Positions 8,732-17,100 of a stretch of 40,281 nt of DNA are shown piece by piece. The notes beneath the pieces are model-generated. The model saw only the letters and a list, made by a program, of their open reading frames with translations, did no database searches and was not told where the DNA came from. Numbering within the stretch: position 1 is the stretch's first letter; every line of letters starts with the position of its first letter. Source of the DNA: ZC4RG30 sp964455685 (lineage in GTDB: Bacteria; Pseudomonadota; Gammaproteobacteria; Steroidobacterales; Steroidobacteraceae); the NCBI GenBank assembly GCA_964455685.1, contig CAYVZE010000017.1:1-40281 (forward strand), given 5' to 3'. Position numbers and translations under genes: made by a program.

Positions 8732-9748
8732 TCATTGCCTCCGGAGGGACAGCACGCGGTCGAGCAACCGCGCCGCATCGGCGGGCGGCAGCGCCGCTTC
8801 AACCTGCAGGTAGTAAAGGTCGCCGCGGCCTGCGGCCAGCCGGCGGCATTTTACGGCATCCTTTTCCGTCATTACGACCGGTCGCCCGTCCGGCGGCGGC
8901 AGCTCCTCAGCCCGCCATGCGTGATGATCGGGACGCAGCGTGGCCCGGGCCGTGGCGCCCAGCCCGGCCAGCGTCGCCAGGAAGCGCCCGGGATGGCCGA
9001 TGCCGGCGAGCGCGTGCACGCTGGCGCCGCGAAGCATCTCCAGCGGCGCCTCGGCATCGCTGCCCACCTGGCGCAAGGCCACCGGAACAAGCCGCATGCC
9101 CAGTGGCACGATGCCGCCCGGCACAACGCCACGACGGTCCTCCCCGTGCAGCACCACCAGGTCGGCGGCACGCAGGCGCGAAGCCGGCTCGCGCAGCGGC
9201 CCGGCCGGCAGCAGCGCGCCATTGCCGAAGCCCCGGGCGCCGTCGATGACCACCACGGAGAGGTCGCGCGCCAGCGCCAGGTGCTGCAGGCCGTCGTCGG
9301 CAATCACCAGCTCGCAGCCCTGCTTCACCAGCAGCGCCGCCGCGTCCGCGCGGCAGGCGCCGATCGCCACCGGGCAGCCGGAGCGGCGCGCGAGCAGCAG
9401 CGCTTCATCGCCCACGCATGCGGCATCATCATCGGCACGGACCAGGTGCGGCGCGCGCCGGGTGCCGCCATGACCGCGCAGCACGATGCCGGGCCGCCGC
9501 CCGCGCGCCCGGAGCTGGCCGGCCAGCCACGCAACCAGCGGCGTCTTGCCCGTGCCGCCGGCGGTGAGGTTGCCGACCACCACGGTGGGCACACCGGGGT
9601 GAACCGGGCGTCGCAGGCCCGCCTCGAAGGCATGGCGGCGCAGCCGCACCAAGCCGGCGTAGATCCAGGACAGGGGCAGCAGCAGGGCCGGCGCGCGATC
9701 GCCGTACCAGCGACCTTCCAGCCAGCCAGCCAGCCCGCGCTCAGGCAT
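8732..9748 (-). CDS. lpxK: Tetraacyldisaccharide 4'-kinase LpxK
   Basis: Phosphorylates the lipid A disaccharide to lipid IVA at the inner membrane. An N-terminal membrane-associated helix (residues about 10-35, ALLLPLSWIYAGLVRLRR) precedes the P-loop VGNLTAGGTGKTPLVAWLA. Later motifs are LRGHGG, DEALLLARR, ELVIADDGLQH and VVMTEKDAVKC. ATG 9748 gives 338 residues and an 8-bp overlap with the msbA stop; an in-frame start further upstream would intrude into msbA. Confidence 0.96.
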   Translation of the reverse strand: MPERGLAGWLEGRWYGDRAPALLLPLSWIYAGLVRLRRHAFEAGLRRPVHPGVPTVVVGNLTAGGTGKTPLVAWLAGQLRARGRRPGIVLRGHGGTRRAPHLVRADDDAACVGDEALLLARRSGCPVAIGACRADAAALLVKQGCELVIADDGLQHLALARDLSVVVIDGARGFGNGALLPAGPLREPASRLRAADLVVLHGEDRRGVVPGGIVPLGMRLVPVALRQVGSDAEAPLEMLRGASVHALAGIGHPGRFLATLAGLGATARATLRPDHHAWRAEELPPPDGRPVVMTEKDAVKCRRLAAGRGDLYYLQVEAALPPADAARLLDRVLSLRRQ

Positions 9749-11492
9749 TGAACTGCAGCTGGTGGAGCTGGCGGTACAGGCCGTCCTGTGCCAGCAATTG
9801 CGCATGCGTGCCGGACTGCACGATGCGGCCGCGGTCCAGCACCAGGATGCGGTCGGCCTGCTCCACGGTGGACAGCCGGTGGGCGATCACCAGCGTGGTG
9901 CGGCCGGAAGCCAGCCGCGCCAGCGCATCCTGCACATGCCGCTCGGATTGTGCATCCAGCGCCGAGGTCGCCTCGTCGAGGATCAGCACCGGCGCGTCGC
10001 GCAGGATGGCGCGCGCAATGGCCACGCGCTGGCGCTGCCCGCCGGACAGCAGGCTGCCGCCCTCGCCCACGCGGGTGTCCAGTCCCTGCGGCAGCTGGGC
10101 GGCAAACTCCATCACGTGCGCATCCCCGGCCGCGCGGCGGATCGCCGCATCATCCGCATCCTCCGTGCCCAGTGCGATGTTCTCGCGCAGGGTGGCGTCG
10201 AACAGGCGCACGTCCTGTCCCACGTAGGCGATCTGGCGGCGCAGGTCTTGCAGCCGGTACTCGCGCACATCGATGCCGTCAAGCAGCACCGCGCCGGCCA
10301 CCGGGTCGTACAGGCGCGGCAGCAGGCCCATCAGCGTGGACTTGCCGGCGCCCGAGCGGCCGACGATGGCCACGGTCTCTCCCGGGCGCACTTCGAAATC
10401 GATGCCATCCAGCACCGCCTCCGGCGCCCCCTCATAGGCGAAGCGCACGCCGCGGAAGGCAATGGCACCGCGCGCACGCTCCAGCGCCCGCGCGCCCTGG
10501 TCCTTCTCGCGCGGCAGGTCGAGCACCGCGAAGATGCCGCTGCCGGCGGCGATGCCCTGCTGCAGCGGCCCGCCCACGTTGACCAGCCGGCGCAGCGGCG
10601 ACATCACCAGCATCATGGCCGCGATGTAGCTGACGAACTCGTTCACCGGCACGCGCGCCTCGATCACGCGCGAGAGCGCAAAGGCCAGTACCGCCGCCAG
10701 CCCCAGCGCCGCCACCATCTGCACCACCGGGTTGGCCGCCGCACGGGCACGCAGCAGTCGCTGGTGGTTGCGGCGGTTGTGCTCGTTGACCTCGTCGAAA
10801 CGGCGCTGCTCGGTCGCCTGCGCATTGCTGACCTTCACCAGCCGGTGCGCCGCCAGGCTCTCCTGGGCCACGCGGGTGAAGTCGCCCATGGACTGCTGGA
10901 TGCGCGCGCTGTGGCGGCGGAAGCGGCGGTTGATGCCGCCCAGCACCCAGCCGATGGCCGGCGCTGCCACCAGCGCCAGCAGCGTGAACTGCCAGGACTT
11001 CCAGAACATGAACCCCAGCAGGCCGATGATCACCAGCGAGTCGCGGATGATCACGCCGACGGAGGTGGTGGCCGCCTCCGCCACCTGCTCGGCGTCGTAG
11101 ACCAGCCGGGACAGTGCGCGGCCGGCCGGCTGCGCGTCGTACCAGGCGGCCGGCAGGTGCTGGTACTGCGCGAACAGGTCGCGACGGATGGCCTTGACCA
11201 CGTGCCGGCCCACCTTGGCGGGAAAGTACGTGGCCACGAAATCGCCCAGGCCGCGCAGCAGGAACAGCAGCAGCACGCCCAGCGGCACTGCCCAGGCCGC
11301 GCGCGGGTCGGGATCGACGAAGGCGTACTTGAGGAAGCGGTCGACGAACCAGGCGGTGCCGGCGTCGGTGGCGGCGTACAGCGCCATGCCCAGCACGCCG
11401 AGCAGGAACTGCCCGCGCCAGGGCCAGGCGTAACCCAGCAGCCGCCCGTAGACGGCCCTTGCCTCTGCCGCGGACGGCAGCGGCGCGGTCAT
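9741..11492 (-). CDS. msbA: Lipid A export ABC transporter MsbA
   Basis: Half-transporter that flips lipid A-core across the inner membrane. The membrane domain covers residues about 25-320 with six predicted helices; the ATPase domain covers about 345-583. Walker A is GRSGAGKST (378-386), the signature LSGGQRQR is at 482-489, Walker B is LILDE (503-507), and the H-loop is in LVIAHRLSTV. Length 583 aa is normal. The ATG overlaps the exbD stop by 4 bp. Confidence 0.96.
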   Translation of the reverse strand: MTAPLPSAAEARAVYGRLLGYAWPWRGQFLLGVLGMALYAATDAGTAWFVDRFLKYAFVDPDPRAAWAVPLGVLLLFLLRGLGDFVATYFPAKVGRHVVKAIRRDLFAQYQHLPAAWYDAQPAGRALSRLVYDAEQVAEAATTSVGVIIRDSLVIIGLLGFMFWKSWQFTLLALVAAPAIGWVLGGINRRFRRHSARIQQSMGDFTRVAQESLAAHRLVKVSNAQATEQRRFDEVNEHNRRNHQRLLRARAAANPVVQMVAALGLAAVLAFALSRVIEARVPVNEFVSYIAAMMLVMSPLRRLVNVGGPLQQGIAAGSGIFAVLDLPREKDQGARALERARGAIAFRGVRFAYEGAPEAVLDGIDFEVRPGETVAIVGRSGAGKSTLMGLLPRLYDPVAGAVLLDGIDVREYRLQDLRRQIAYVGQDVRLFDATLRENIALGTEDADDAAIRRAAGDAHVMEFAAQLPQGLDTRVGEGGSLLSGGQRQRVAIARAILRDAPVLILDEATSALDAQSERHVQDALARLASGRTTLVIAHRLSTVEQADRILVLDRGRIVQSGTHAQLLAQDGLYRQLHQLQFNA

Positions 11493-11911
11493 GGGACCGG
11501 TTCGGCCTGTACCGTGGCGATGTCGAGCTGGGCGAATCCCATGCGGCCCAGCACGTCCATCGCCGTGACCACGGACTGGTGCGTGGCGCGTGCATCGGCG
11601 CGCAGCACCACGCGCGCATCGCGGTCCTCGCCCGCTACCTCGGCCACGGCCCGGCGCAGGGTGTCGCGGCTGGAGTTGGCCAGCTCGCGCTCGTTGACGC
11701 GGTAGCTGCCCTGCTCGGTGACCGTGACCACGATGCGCTCGGCCGGGCCCTGCCTGGGCGCCTCCACCGCGGTGGGCAGCTGCACCTTCATCCGCCCCTC
11801 GTCGACGAAGGTCGAGGAAAGCATGAAGAAGATCACCAGCATCAGCACCACGTCGATCAGCGAGATCAAGCTGATCTCAGGGTCCTCGCGGCGTGGTGCC
11901 TTCAGCTTCAC
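11489..11911 (-). CDS. exbD: ExbD/TolR family proton-channel subunit
   Basis: A 140-residue inner-membrane protein with a short cytoplasmic N-terminus, one membrane helix (about residues 15-34, LISLIDVVLMLVIFFMLSS) and a periplasmic domain. D20 in the helix corresponds to the essential proton-carrying aspartate of ExbD/TolR. It overlaps exbB by 4 bp (ATGA) and msbA by 4 bp. The exbB-exbD-msbA order is usual near lipid A genes, so the pair may not serve TonB alone. No tonB gene is seen. Confidence 0.94.
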   Translation of the reverse strand: MKLKAPRREDPEISLISLIDVVLMLVIFFMLSSTFVDEGRMKVQLPTAVEAPRQGPAERIVVTVTEQGSYRVNERELANSSRDTLRRAVAEVAGEDRDARVVLRADARATHQSVVTAMDVLGRMGFAQLDIATVQAEPVP

Positions 11912-12540
11912 CGCTGGTCCTTCTGGGCGGGGGCGGACATGCGGTCGTTCAGCGCATCGGCAAAACGCACCACGTCCTTCTCGATCTGCACCACGATGCC
12001 GTCGACCTTGCCGCGCAGGTAGCGGTAGGCCACGAACGCGGGAATGGCCACCATCAGGCCGAAAGCCGTGGTCAGCAGCGCCTCGGAGATGCCGCCCGAC
12101 AGTGCCCGCGGGTCACCCAGGCCGCCGGAGTAGATCACGTTGAAGGCCTTGATGATGCCGGTGACCGTGCCCAGCAGGCCCAGCAGCGGCGCCACGCCGG
12201 CGATGGTGCCCAGGGTATTGAGGAAGCGGTCGAGTTCGTGCGCCACGTGGCGGCCGGCATCCTCGATGCGCTCCATCATCACCTCGCGACCGCGATGGCG
12301 GTTCTGGAGGCCTGTGGCAAGGATCTTGCCCAGCGGCGAGTTGGTCTCCAGTGCGGAGATGACCTTGTCGTTCACCTGCCCGTTCTCCACCAGCGTCCAG
12401 ATGCGGCGCGTGAGGTCGGGCGGCATGACGCGCCTGGTCTGCAAGGTCCAGAGGCGCTCGGCCACGATGGCCACGGCAATGATCGAACAAAGGGCAATGG
12501 CCCACATGAAGGGCCCGCCCGCCTGGAACAATTCCCACAT
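11908..12540 (-). CDS. exbB: MotA/TolQ/ExbB proton channel family protein
   Basis: A 210-residue protein with three membrane helices: residues about 10-29, 105-135 (LGTIAGVAPLLGLLGTVTG) and 150-175 (ALLTTAFGLMVAIPAFVAY). These are the hallmark ExbB/TolQ helices that form the pentamer around ExbD. ATG 12540 is 9 bp after the comEC stop. A TATGAT box 8 bases before the ATG suggests its own promoter. Confidence 0.95.
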   Translation of the reverse strand: MWELFQAGGPFMWAIALCSIIAVAIVAERLWTLQTRRVMPPDLTRRIWTLVENGQVNDKVISALETNSPLGKILATGLQNRHRGREVMMERIEDAGRHVAHELDRFLNTLGTIAGVAPLLGLLGTVTGIIKAFNVIYSGGLGDPRALSGGISEALLTTAFGLMVAIPAFVAYRYLRGKVDGIVVQIEKDVVRFADALNDRMSAPAQKDQR

Positions 12541-12548
12541 GGGGGCGC

Positions 12549-12554
12549 ATCATA
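12549..12554 (-). promoter_or_regulatory. Candidate -10 box of exbB inside the comEC stop region
   Basis: TATGAT on the minus strand matches 5 of 6 bases of TATAAT and contains the comEC stop codon TGA. It ends 8 bases before the exbB ATG, so a transcript would begin at or next to the start codon. No clear -35 is seen. Confidence 0.4.
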
Positions 12555-14541
12555 GCCGAAGATGGCGACGTCGCTGCCGGATGCCGTTCGCATCCATCAC
12601 AAGACGCAGCGTCTTGCCGGCCCGGGAGGGCAGCCTGGCCGCCATGCGGGCATCGACGCGCAGTGACTGCCCGCCGGCGCTGACCCGCAGTTCGCAGGCA
12701 CGCCCGTCGGTGCGCGGCTCGAGTTCGAACTGCAGTCCGTCCCATTGCCAGGTGGATGGCGCGCAATGCTGCATCTCCGGCGGTGCCGCGCGCGCCGGGG
12801 GCAGCAGCACGCTGCGGATCTCCATTTCGGCCGCTGCGGATGCCAGCGCTGCCTGTGCATCGCGACCTGGCGTGCCGGGCAGCCACAGGTCGAGCACATC
12901 GTGGCCGCTGGCGCGCAGCAATGGCAGCACATGCCGCGAAAAGGCACGTCCACGCGCGCCGAAGCTCTCGCCCGTGCCCCACAGCAGCTGGTGATGCCGG
13001 GTCCGCAGCAGCGCCACGGTGGCGCCGGCGGGAGGCAGGTCGATCCACAGCTCACCCGGCCGCGGCCGCGGCTCGCGCAGCAGGAACACCGAGCACAGCA
13101 ACACCAGCCCCGCCACCCTGTACACCGGTTCCACCGGCAGCAAGGCCACCAGCACCGCCGGCAACGCCACCAGGTACCAGCTCAAGGGCGCCATCGCGTG
13201 CCACAACGCGCCCGGCAGGCCGGCACACCAGGTCAGGAAGGGCCACAGCGTGGCGCACACCGCGGCGGCGATGCCCACCAGCAGGTCACCACACCAGCCC
13301 GCCAGTGACACCGGCAGCAGGTAGCAGGCGGTGGCCAGCAGCACCGGCGGCACCAGCAGGAAGGTGAACACGGGGATGGCCAGCGCATTGGCCAGCAGCC
13401 CTGCCGCGGAGAAGGTCCCGAAGATCGCCACCGTCACCGGCAGCAGCGCGATGCTCACCAGCCATTGCACGCGCACCGCCGTGGCCAGCGGCGCCGCCGG
13501 AGCCAGTCTTGCGCCGGTCAGCATCACGATGGCGGCCACGGCGAGGAAGGACAGCCAGAAGCCGGCCGACAAGGCCGCCATCGGGTCGTACAGCAGCACG
13601 GCCCACATCGAAGCGGCCAGGCTCCACGCCGGGCGCGTGCAGCGCGAGCACTCGCGCGCCAGCAGGAAGGCAGCCAGCATCACCACCGTGCGCTGCGCCG
13701 GCACGGAGAAGCCGGACAGCAGCGCATACAGCAGCGCCAGCACGATACCCACGAGCGCGGCGAACAGCTCCCGTCGCGGCAGCCAGGGGCCTGCCGGCAG
13801 GCGGCGCCATGTCCGCCTCGCGGCCGCCATTGAAAGCATGGCGAAGAAGGTCACGTGCATGCCCGAGATGGCCACCAGGTGGGTGATGCCGGTGGCATTG
13901 AAGACCTGCCACTGCCGGCTGGTGACATCGCCGGTCACGCCCACGGCCAGCGCCGCCAGCAGCGCAGCCGCTGAAGGATCCTCGACCTGGTCGGAGATGC
14001 GCCGTGCCAGCCGCGTGCGCAGTCCGTCGATGCCGCCATCCGCTGGCGCGATGCGATGGTTGAGGGGACCTTCCACCAGCCGCGCCCCGGCAGAGACATG
14101 GTCGCGAAGCAACAGGCGGCGCTGCCTGGCATCTCGCGGTGGGTCGAACCGCAGCGCGTACTGCCAGGTCTCGCCCGGCTCCGGCGCCGTCATGGCTGCC
14201 GGCAGCCTCACCCGCCAGCGTTGCCCGGGCCAGTCCGGGTGGCGAGGAAAACCGACCCGCGCATCGAACTGCCAGCCGGACTCATCCAGCGCCGGCACGC
14301 CCTCGATGCGCGCCCGCGCCAGCACCCGCTCGCCGTCCGCCAGCGGCACCGGCACCTCGACCCGTTCCACCGCCTGCAGCGCCAGCGCCGCCCCCAGCAG
14401 CAGCGGCGCCGCGATGCGCAAGCGCTGCAGCACCAGCGCCAGCGGCAGCACGGCCGCCGGCGCCCAGGCCGGCGGCCTCGGCCAGCCGTCGGGCCACCAG
14501 AGCGCCACCAGGATTCCTGCCAGCAGCAGCAGACTGCGCAT
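12550..14541 (-). CDS. comEC: ComEC/Rec2-type DNA uptake channel with degenerate C-terminal domain
   Basis: Membrane channel for single-stranded DNA uptake during transformation. From ATG 14541 it has 663 residues: N-terminal helices and an OB-fold-like DUF4131 region (about 60-180), then the Competence domain with HLVAISGMHVTFFAML, LLSGFSVPAQRTVVMLAAF and many helices to about residue 490. The C-terminal metallo-beta-lactamase-like part (about 500-663) lacks the HxHxDH motif and the LTGD motif, and is shorter than usual (the family is often near 750-800 aa). The chosen start has GGGAAGG a few bases upstream; ATG 14568 would add 9 residues. exbB follows 9 bp later. Confidence 0.9.
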   Translation of the reverse strand: MRSLLLLAGILVALWWPDGWPRPPAWAPAAVLPLALVLQRLRIAAPLLLGAALALQAVERVEVPVPLADGERVLARARIEGVPALDESGWQFDARVGFPRHPDWPGQRWRVRLPAAMTAPEPGETWQYALRFDPPRDARQRRLLLRDHVSAGARLVEGPLNHRIAPADGGIDGLRTRLARRISDQVEDPSAAALLAALAVGVTGDVTSRQWQVFNATGITHLVAISGMHVTFFAMLSMAAARRTWRRLPAGPWLPRRELFAALVGIVLALLYALLSGFSVPAQRTVVMLAAFLLARECSRCTRPAWSLAASMWAVLLYDPMAALSAGFWLSFLAVAAIVMLTGARLAPAAPLATAVRVQWLVSIALLPVTVAIFGTFSAAGLLANALAIPVFTFLLVPPVLLATACYLLPVSLAGWCGDLLVGIAAAVCATLWPFLTWCAGLPGALWHAMAPLSWYLVALPAVLVALLPVEPVYRVAGLVLLCSVFLLREPRPRPGELWIDLPPAGATVALLRTRHHQLLWGTGESFGARGRAFSRHVLPLLRASGHDVLDLWLPGTPGRDAQAALASAAAEMEIRSVLLPPARAAPPEMQHCAPSTWQWDGLQFELEPRTDGRACELRVSAGGQSLRVDARMAARLPSRAGKTLRLVMDANGIRQRRRHLRL

Positions 14542-14612
14542 GGGGCCTTCCCTGCCCGGCAGCGACATGGATTAAAAGAGCTTCAGTGATGCGTCGCTTC
14601 CCGGCCGCCTGC

Positions 14613-14618
14613 TAGTCT
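14613..14618 (+). promoter_or_regulatory. Candidate -10 box of the DUF2062 gene
   Basis: TAGTCT ends 8 bases before ATG 14627, with no ribosome-binding site between. This is compatible with a leaderless transcript. The -35 region is poor. Confidence 0.35.
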
Positions 14619-14626
14619 TGCGCCGC

Positions 14627-15160
14627 ATGCCGCGTCAGTTGTTCGTCAAATTCCGGCCAGTTGCCCAGAAACTGCGCGGCACACGACTGTTCCGCATGCT
14701 GGGGCCGAAGGTCACCGACCCGCGGCTCTGGTCACTGAACCGGCGGGCCATCACCATGGCGTTCGGTACCGGCGTTGCCATCAGCTTCATCCCGCTGCCG
14801 GTGCACCTGCCGCTGGGCCTGACACTGGCGATGCTGTTCCACCTGAACGTGCCGACGATGGTGCTCACCTCCACCTTCGTGAATCCTTTCACGGCGGTGC
14901 CGGTGTTCTACTTCGCCTATCGCGTGGGCGTGCTGCTGCTGGGCGTGGAACCTGGCAGCTTCACCTTCGAGCTCAGCTGGGCGTGGCTGCAGCACGGCCT
15001 GGGCACGATCTGGAAACCTTTCCTGGTGGGCTGCCTGACCTGCGGCGTGGCCTTCGGTTACGGGTCCTACCGCCTGCTCGAACTGCTCTGGCGCATCAGC
15101 GCCATCAACCGCAAGGCCGCGCGGCGCAATGCCGCGCAGAAGCGCTACCCGCCGCTCTGA
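14627..15160 (+). CDS. DUF2062 domain membrane protein
   Basis: A 177-residue protein with about three membrane segments. The DUF2062 core has MAFGTGVAISFIPLPVHLPL, then LTLAMLFHLNVPTMVLTSTF and VNPFTAVPVFYFAYRVG; a last helix is near residues 130-150. The C-terminus is basic. ATG 14627 is preferred to TTG 14618 because the latter lies in the candidate -10 box. Its function is unknown, but it is regularly found beside comEC and lol genes in this lineage. Its 3' end overlaps lolD by 16 bp, tail to tail. Confidence 0.88.
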   Translation: MPRQLFVKFRPVAQKLRGTRLFRMLGPKVTDPRLWSLNRRAITMAFGTGVAISFIPLPVHLPLGLTLAMLFHLNVPTMVLTSTFVNPFTAVPVFYFAYRVGVLLLGVEPGSFTFELSWAWLQHGLGTIWKPFLVGCLTCGVAFGYGSYRLLELLWRISAINRKAARRNAAQKRYPPL

Positions 15161-15846
15161 TCTGCGCCGGCTTCCTGCAGGCGCCCCCCGCGCAGCACCA
15201 GCGTGCGGCCCATGCGCGCCGCCAGCCGCTCGTCGTGGGTGACCACCACCAGGCTGGTGCCCTTCTCGCGATTGAGCTCCAGCATCAGCTCGAACACCTG
15301 CTCCGCGTTGACGCCGTCGAGGTTGCCGGTGGGCTCGTCCGCCAGCACCAGTGCAGGGCCGGTCACCAGCGCGCGCGCCACCGCCGCGCGCTGCCGCTCG
15401 CCGCCGGAGAGCTGGTGCGGCCGGTGGGTGAGGCGCGCGCCCAGGCCCACGCGCTCCAGCAGCTCCCGCGCGCGGCGCTGGGCCTCGGCCGCGCTCTCGC
15501 GGCGGACCATCAGCGGCATGGCCACGTTCTCGAGCGCCGAGAACTCCGGCAGCAGGTGGTGGAACTGGTACACGAAACCCAGCTGGCGATTGCGCAGCTC
15601 GCAGCGCTCGCGCTCGGTGAGCCGGTGGATGTCGCGCCCGGCCACCTGCACCGTGCCGGCATCCGGACGGTCCAGGCCGCCCAGCACCTGCAGCAGCGTG
15701 GTCTTGCCGGAACCGGAGGCGCCCACGATGGCCAGCCGCTCGCCACGCGCGATGGTGAGGTCCACGCCGGTGAGCACGGCCAGCTCGCCGCCGCCCTCGC
15801 GGAAACTGCGGCGCACGCCGCGGGCCTGGAGCACGAACTCAGTCAT
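15145..15846 (-). CDS. lolD: Lipoprotein-releasing system ATP-binding protein LolD
   Basis: ATPase that powers release of outer-membrane lipoproteins from the inner membrane to LolA. Walker A GASGSGKTT is at residues 42-50, the signature LSGGERQR at 146-153, Walker B with the Lol/MacB motif LVLADEPTGNLD at 167-178, and the H-loop in LVVVTHDERLA. ATG 15846 gives 233 residues and an 8-bp overlap with the lolE stop. A longer frame exists but only runs antiparallel into lolE. Confidence 0.96.
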   Translation of the reverse strand: MTEFVLQARGVRRSFREGGGELAVLTGVDLTIARGERLAIVGASGSGKTTLLQVLGGLDRPDAGTVQVAGRDIHRLTERERCELRNRQLGFVYQFHHLLPEFSALENVAMPLMVRRESAAEAQRRARELLERVGLGARLTHRPHQLSGGERQRAAVARALVTGPALVLADEPTGNLDGVNAEQVFELMLELNREKGTSLVVVTHDERLAARMGRTLVLRGGRLQEAGADQSGG

Positions 15847-17098
15847 GGCGCAGCGCCTCCGCCGGCAGCACCCGCGAGGCGCGCCAGGCCGGGTAGATGG
15901 TGGCCAGCAGGCACAGCAACAGCGCCACTGCCGCCACCTGCAGCACGTCGCCGGCCTGCACGCGGGCCGGAAGGTCACTCATGAAATAAACCCTCGCATC
16001 AAGGAAGCGGGTGCCGGTGACCCGCTCCAGCAGGTGCACCAGCGATTCCAGGTTGGTGGCCACCAGCGCGCCCAGCACCAGCCCGCTGGCCACGCCGGCC
16101 ATGCCGATCCAGGCGCCCTGCACGCCGAACACGCGCAGGATGTTGGCAGGGCCTGCGCCGAAGGTGCGCAGGATGGCGATGTCGGCCTCCTTGTCCTTCA
16201 CCACCATCACCAGCGTGGCGACGATGTTGAACGCGGCGATGGCCACGATCATCGACAGGATCACGAACAGCAGCGACTTGGTCATCTGGATGGAGCGGAA
16301 GAAATTCGGGTGGATGCGCGTCCAGTCGCTGACGTAGTAGCCGCCGCCCAGCTCCACCGCCAGCTCGCGCACCACCGAGGGCGCCGCCAGCGGATCCTCC
16401 AGCGCCAGCCGCACCCCCGACATGGCGTCGCCGAAGCGCATCAGCCGGCCGGCGTCCTCCACGTGCATCAGCGCCAGCCCGCGGTCGTACTCGTACATGC
16501 CCGAGTCGAACAGGCCGGCCACCGTGAAGCGGCGCCGGCGCGGCTCCACGCCCGCCGGCGTGACGCTGACCTCGGGCACGATCACCACCACCGAATCGCC
16601 CACGTCCACGCCCAGTTCGGCGGCCAGCGCCGAGCCCAGCAGGATGCGCCAGGAACCCGGCTCGAGGTCATCGAGCCGGCCACGGGTGACTACGCCGGCC
16701 AGCCCGCCCAGCCTCGCCTCGCGCGCCGGATCGATGCCGCGCAGCTGCGCGCCGGTGATCACGTTGCGCTCCACCGCGGCGAACATGGCGCGCGACTCGA
16801 TGTAGGGCGCCGCCTCGCGCACCGACGGCATGGACAGCGCCTGCTCCATGGCGCGGTCCCAGTCCGGCATCTTCTGCTCCAGCCCCATCAGCGTGGCATG
16901 CGAGGTGACCGACAGGATGCGCGCGCGCAGTTCCTGCTCGAAGCCATTCATCACCGACATCACCACCACCAGGACCGCCACGCCCAGCATCAGGCCCAGC
17001 ACGCTGATCGCGGTGATGAAGGACAGGAAGCCACGGCGGTGCCCCGAGCGCAGGTAGCGGGTGCCGATCAGCCATTCGTAGGTGCTGGTCAGGCCCAT
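15839..17098 (-). CDS. lolE: Lipoprotein-releasing ABC transporter permease (LolC/LolE family)
   Basis: A 419-residue permease with the typical topology: helix about 24-48 (ITAISVLGLMLGVAVLVVVM) followed by SVMNGFEQELR, a large periplasmic domain (about 50-265), and three helices from about 270 to 410. The C-terminus has DIAILRTFGAGPANI and ATIYPAWRASRVLPAEALRHD. It begins 2 bp after the upstream paralogue and overlaps lolD. LolC and LolE are close paralogues; the name is given by position and is not certain. Confidence 0.9.
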   Translation of the reverse strand: MGLTSTYEWLIGTRYLRSGHRRGFLSFITAISVLGLMLGVAVLVVVMSVMNGFEQELRARILSVTSHATLMGLEQKMPDWDRAMEQALSMPSVREAAPYIESRAMFAAVERNVITGAQLRGIDPAREARLGGLAGVVTRGRLDDLEPGSWRILLGSALAAELGVDVGDSVVVIVPEVSVTPAGVEPRRRRFTVAGLFDSGMYEYDRGLALMHVEDAGRLMRFGDAMSGVRLALEDPLAAPSVVRELAVELGGGYYVSDWTRIHPNFFRSIQMTKSLLFVILSMIVAIAAFNIVATLVMVVKDKEADIAILRTFGAGPANILRVFGVQGAWIGMAGVASGLVLGALVATNLESLVHLLERVTGTRFLDARVYFMSDLPARVQAGDVLQVAAVALLLCLLATIYPAWRASRVLPAEALRHD

Positions 17099-17100
17099 GG

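Noticed and set aside
9762..11705. A 647-codon plus-strand frame opposite msbA and exbD
   Set aside because: Antisense to conserved genes, low-complexity His/Gln/Arg-rich composition, no motif.
15847..15978. N-terminal extension of LolD by 44 codons
   Set aside because: Cys/Arg-rich, entirely within lolE; ATG 15846 begins the family homology.
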